64,000 bases of DNA, from the NCBI RefSeq assembly GCF_006716425.1, contig NZ_VFOZ01000001.1, positions 1,240,001 through 1,304,000 on the forward strand, in the 5' to 3' direction. The DNA comes from Actinoallomurus bryophytorum (GTDB lineage Bacteria; Actinomycetota; Actinomycetes; Streptosporangiales; Streptosporangiaceae). Shown here one piece after another: positions 62,314-64,000 of this stretch. Positions within the stretch are counted from its first letter, which is position 1; every line of letters begins with the position of its first letter. Under the pieces are notes generated by a model. That model had not been told where the DNA came from, did not search any database, and was given only the letters and a program-made list of their open reading frames with translations. The translations under genes were made by a program, and so were the position numbers.

Positions 62314-62943
62314 TCACTTATCACCTACGTCTGCCGGTGCGAACGCGAAGACCACCCACCCGCCGCCGGACCTGGTCATGGTGACGGCGTACTGCTGGGT
62401 GGCGTCGCTGGTCTTTCCTCCCTTGGTGATGTGCTGCCTGCCGGTCACGAGAAAGATGAACTGGTCCTTCGCCATGTCACGGAGCGAGTCCAGTGTGGCG
62501 TCGGACGTGGAGACCTCCTGGTCCTGCTTCCGCTGCGCCAGCACACCCGGCGCCACGGCACCCTGCTGGATCTGGGTCGCGACGTCAGGGGTGGCCATGC
62601 CGCCCAGCCGGGCGACGTAGGTCGCCGGATCCTCGTCGTAGCGGTACGTGCCGTACGCGGCGGTGAAACGCCGTGCGACGTCGGCCGCGGTGCTGAAGTC
62701 CTTCTGGGAGAACGGCAGCAGCGAGTAGATGTCGACCGAGCCCGGCGATGGCGTGGAACCGGCCGCCGGTGGCGCGCTCGCTCCCGCCTGTGACGCGGTC
62801 GCGGTCGGTGTCGGCGTGCCCGTACGGCCCGCGCCGGCGTGCCGGTGGCTTCCGCCGCCGATGGTGAGGAACACCCCGGCGGCTGCCAGCACGACGACCA
62901 GCCCCGCGAACAGGAGCTTGCGCTGGCGGTCGGTCAGATCCAT
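62314..62943 (-). CDS. Single-pass membrane protein with Pro/Ala-rich linker and NTF2-like tail
   Basis: The protein has 209 residues: helix near 10-27, Thr/Pro/Ala-rich linker to about 68, then a domain with DFSTAADVARRFTAAYGTYRYDE and GGGWVVFAFAPAD. This pattern resembles secreted domains of conjugation proteins such as TcpC/VirB8 but I cannot confirm it. It sits seven bases after the upstream gene and about 10 before the hydrolase gene, so all three are one operon. Confidence 0.7.
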   Translation of the reverse strand: MDLTDRQRKLLFAGLVVVLAAAGVFLTIGGGSHRHAGAGRTGTPTPTATASQAGASAPPAAGSTPSPGSVDIYSLLPFSQKDFSTAADVARRFTAAYGTYRYDEDPATYVARLGGMATPDVATQIQQGAVAPGVLAQRKQDQEVSTSDATLDSLRDMAKDQFIFLVTGRQHITKGGKTSDATQQYAVTMTRSGGGWVVFAFAPADVGDK

Positions 62944-62950
62944 CGGTGAC

Positions 62951-64000
62951 TCACTCTTCGCCGTCGTCGCGTTTCACCGGACGCAGCCAGAACGGCATCT
63001 CCGGGGCTTCCTCACGGGACTTGCCGGACCACAGTGGCGGTGCCTGACGGCCGCCGCCGGACGCGTTGCCGTCGCTGCCCTTGGCATCGGACGCGGAGCC
63101 CCGGCCTCCGCCGGAACCGCGTCCCGATCCGCTCTTCGGCGGCGCGCTGGGCCCGTCCGAGTCGCGACGCGGAGTCGTACGGCCGCCGGACCCGCCGCCG
63201 AACCAGGTACGCCCGCCGCCGGAGCCGCCCCCGGTCGACGCGCCGTCCGTGTCACCGCCGCCGCCGAACCAGCCACGACCGCCGTTCTCGCCGCCCTGGC
63301 GCCGTGGCGGGGTGCCGCCGCCGGACGCCTGACCGCCGCTTCCGGCACTGCGGCCTCCGGCACCCCAGCTGGGGCCGACGGAGGACGCGGGCGGACGGCT
63401 GCTACCACCGCTGGGGGTGGCCGGACGGCGCTCCTCACGGGGCGGCGAACCGCTCGCGGGAGGCCGTGAAGAGCCACCGGCCCCGCCGGGACGCGGACCG
63501 AAGAGCGTCCCGCCGTTGACCTTGCCGCCGGAGGGCGACGCCGGAGGCTGTGCCCGCGGTGACAGGTTGAGCGGAGGCGCGCTCCCACGCGGGCCGCCGA
63601 CCGCCTTGGCGGCGAGCTGCGAGGCACGCCCACGGCGCTCGGACCCGGTATTGGCCGCGCCCCCCGCACCGCCGGACCCCGCATGCTCGCGCCCGGCGAG
63701 GTCGTGGTCGCGCAGGTCGTCGACGATGAGGCTCGGAGCGGTCGCCGTGGGGCCGGGCTCACGCTTGGCCCACCGGCCGAACCGGTAGCCCGCGGCCCCG
63801 GGCACCGCCGCGGTGGCGACGGCCGTACTGCGCCTGCGCGTCTCCCGCACCGCCTGTTCGAGATGTTCCTCGCTCTTACGGGACCCGACCGCCGAGTACC
63901 CGACCGCGGCGAAGAGATGCTGGAACGGCTTGCGATAGATGAACGCGGCGAGCGTGACCAGCGAGATGAGCAGAATCTGCAGCCCCCACGGCAGGCTCTC
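62951..64000 (-). CDS. C-terminal part of a large membrane protein with Gly/Pro-rich tail, TrbL-like (partial)
   Basis: The frame is open to the window edge; 349 C-terminal residues are present. The first part is a membrane segment (PWGLQILLISLVTLAAFIY) and a charged region; the rest is an extended Gly/Ser/Pro-rich tail with repeated GGGxGGR and WFGGG segments. Actinobacterial TrbL/VirB6-like proteins often have such tails and lie beside NlpC/P60 transglycosylases. The N-terminal membrane domain is outside the window. Confidence 0.6.
   Translation of the reverse strand, partial: ESLPWGLQILLISLVTLAAFIYRKPFQHLFAAVGYSAVGSRKSEEHLEQAVRETRRRSTAVATAAVPGAAGYRFGRWAKREPGPTATAPSLIVDDLRDHDLAGREHAGSGGAGGAANTGSERRGRASQLAAKAVGGPRGSAPPLNLSPRAQPPASPSGGKVNGGTLFGPRPGGAGGSSRPPASGSPPREERRPATPSGGSSRPPASSVGPSWGAGGRSAGSGGQASGGGTPPRRQGGENGGRGWFGGGGDTDGASTGGGSGGGRTWFGGGSGGRTTPRRDSDGPSAPPKSGSGRGSGGGRGSASDAKGSDGNASGGGRQAPPLWSGKSREEAPEMPFWLRPVKRDDGEE

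Overview
The window is GC-rich actinomycete DNA. Support comes from high GC with frequent CGTACG-type codon pairs, GTG and TTG starts, a mycothiol gene (mshB), a 7Fe-type FdxA ferredoxin, several Ser/Thr protein kinases, and an Lrp/ddaH/rocD neighbourhood like that of mycobacteria. A filamentous actinomycete of the Streptosporangiales/Thermomonosporaceae type is my best guess; family rank is inference only.

Layout. 0-0.7 kb: N-terminus of an SmtB-type zinc sensor and a His-rich metal-binding protein, each beside a palindromic operator candidate. 0.7-2.2 kb: no recognisable gene, two tandem-repeat tracts. 2.2-6.8 kb: acyl-CoA dehydrogenase, DapC-type aminotransferase, FdxA, a small SH3-like protein, a repeat tract, and a crotonase whose C-terminus runs into that tract. 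6.9-11.7 kb: the strangest segment, with a 46-bp tandem array, two paralogous genes of unknown family, a hexanucleotide array and a 1.15-kb, roughly 77-copy 15-bp minisatellite. 11.7-16 kb: methyltransferase, CysRS/MshC-like fragment, and a coupled lipoprotein/secreted protein/kinase trio whose kinase has lost its sensor domain by frameshifts. 16-19.3 kb: RraA-like protein, Lrp regulator, ddaH and rocD (arginine/ornithine catabolism). 19.4-24.9 kb: PadR and MFS exporter pair, flavin reductase, DUF6113, mshB and a kinase. 25-31.2 kb: S9 peptidase, low-MW tyrosine phosphatase, and a heterodimeric ABC exporter. 31.2-36.7 kb: complete dipeptide/oligopeptide ABC importer operon. 36.9-46.3 kb: YCII protein, then two different succinate dehydrogenase operons on either side of a LysR gene. 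46.3-51.9 kb: two-component system divergent from a lipoprotein/MacA/MacB operon. 52-56.3 kb: DUF4282 protein, multi-pass membrane kinase and coiled-coil partner. 56.3-61 kb: TypA, a second kinase of the 14.6-kb type, thiamine-binding protein and Nudix hydrolase. 61-64 kb: lytic transglycosylase/NlpC protein, single-pass protein and the tail of a large membrane protein, resembling a transfer or cell-envelope cluster.

Themes. Most housekeeping genes sit in tight operons with ATGA overlaps. At least seven separate short GC-rich tandem arrays (units of 6 to 46 bp) lie between genes or abut 3' ends, which suggests a genome prone to minisatellite expansion. The least explained segment is the paralogue pair plus arrays at 6.9-11.1 kb; the next is the membrane kinase and coiled-coil pair at 52.1-56.3 kb.
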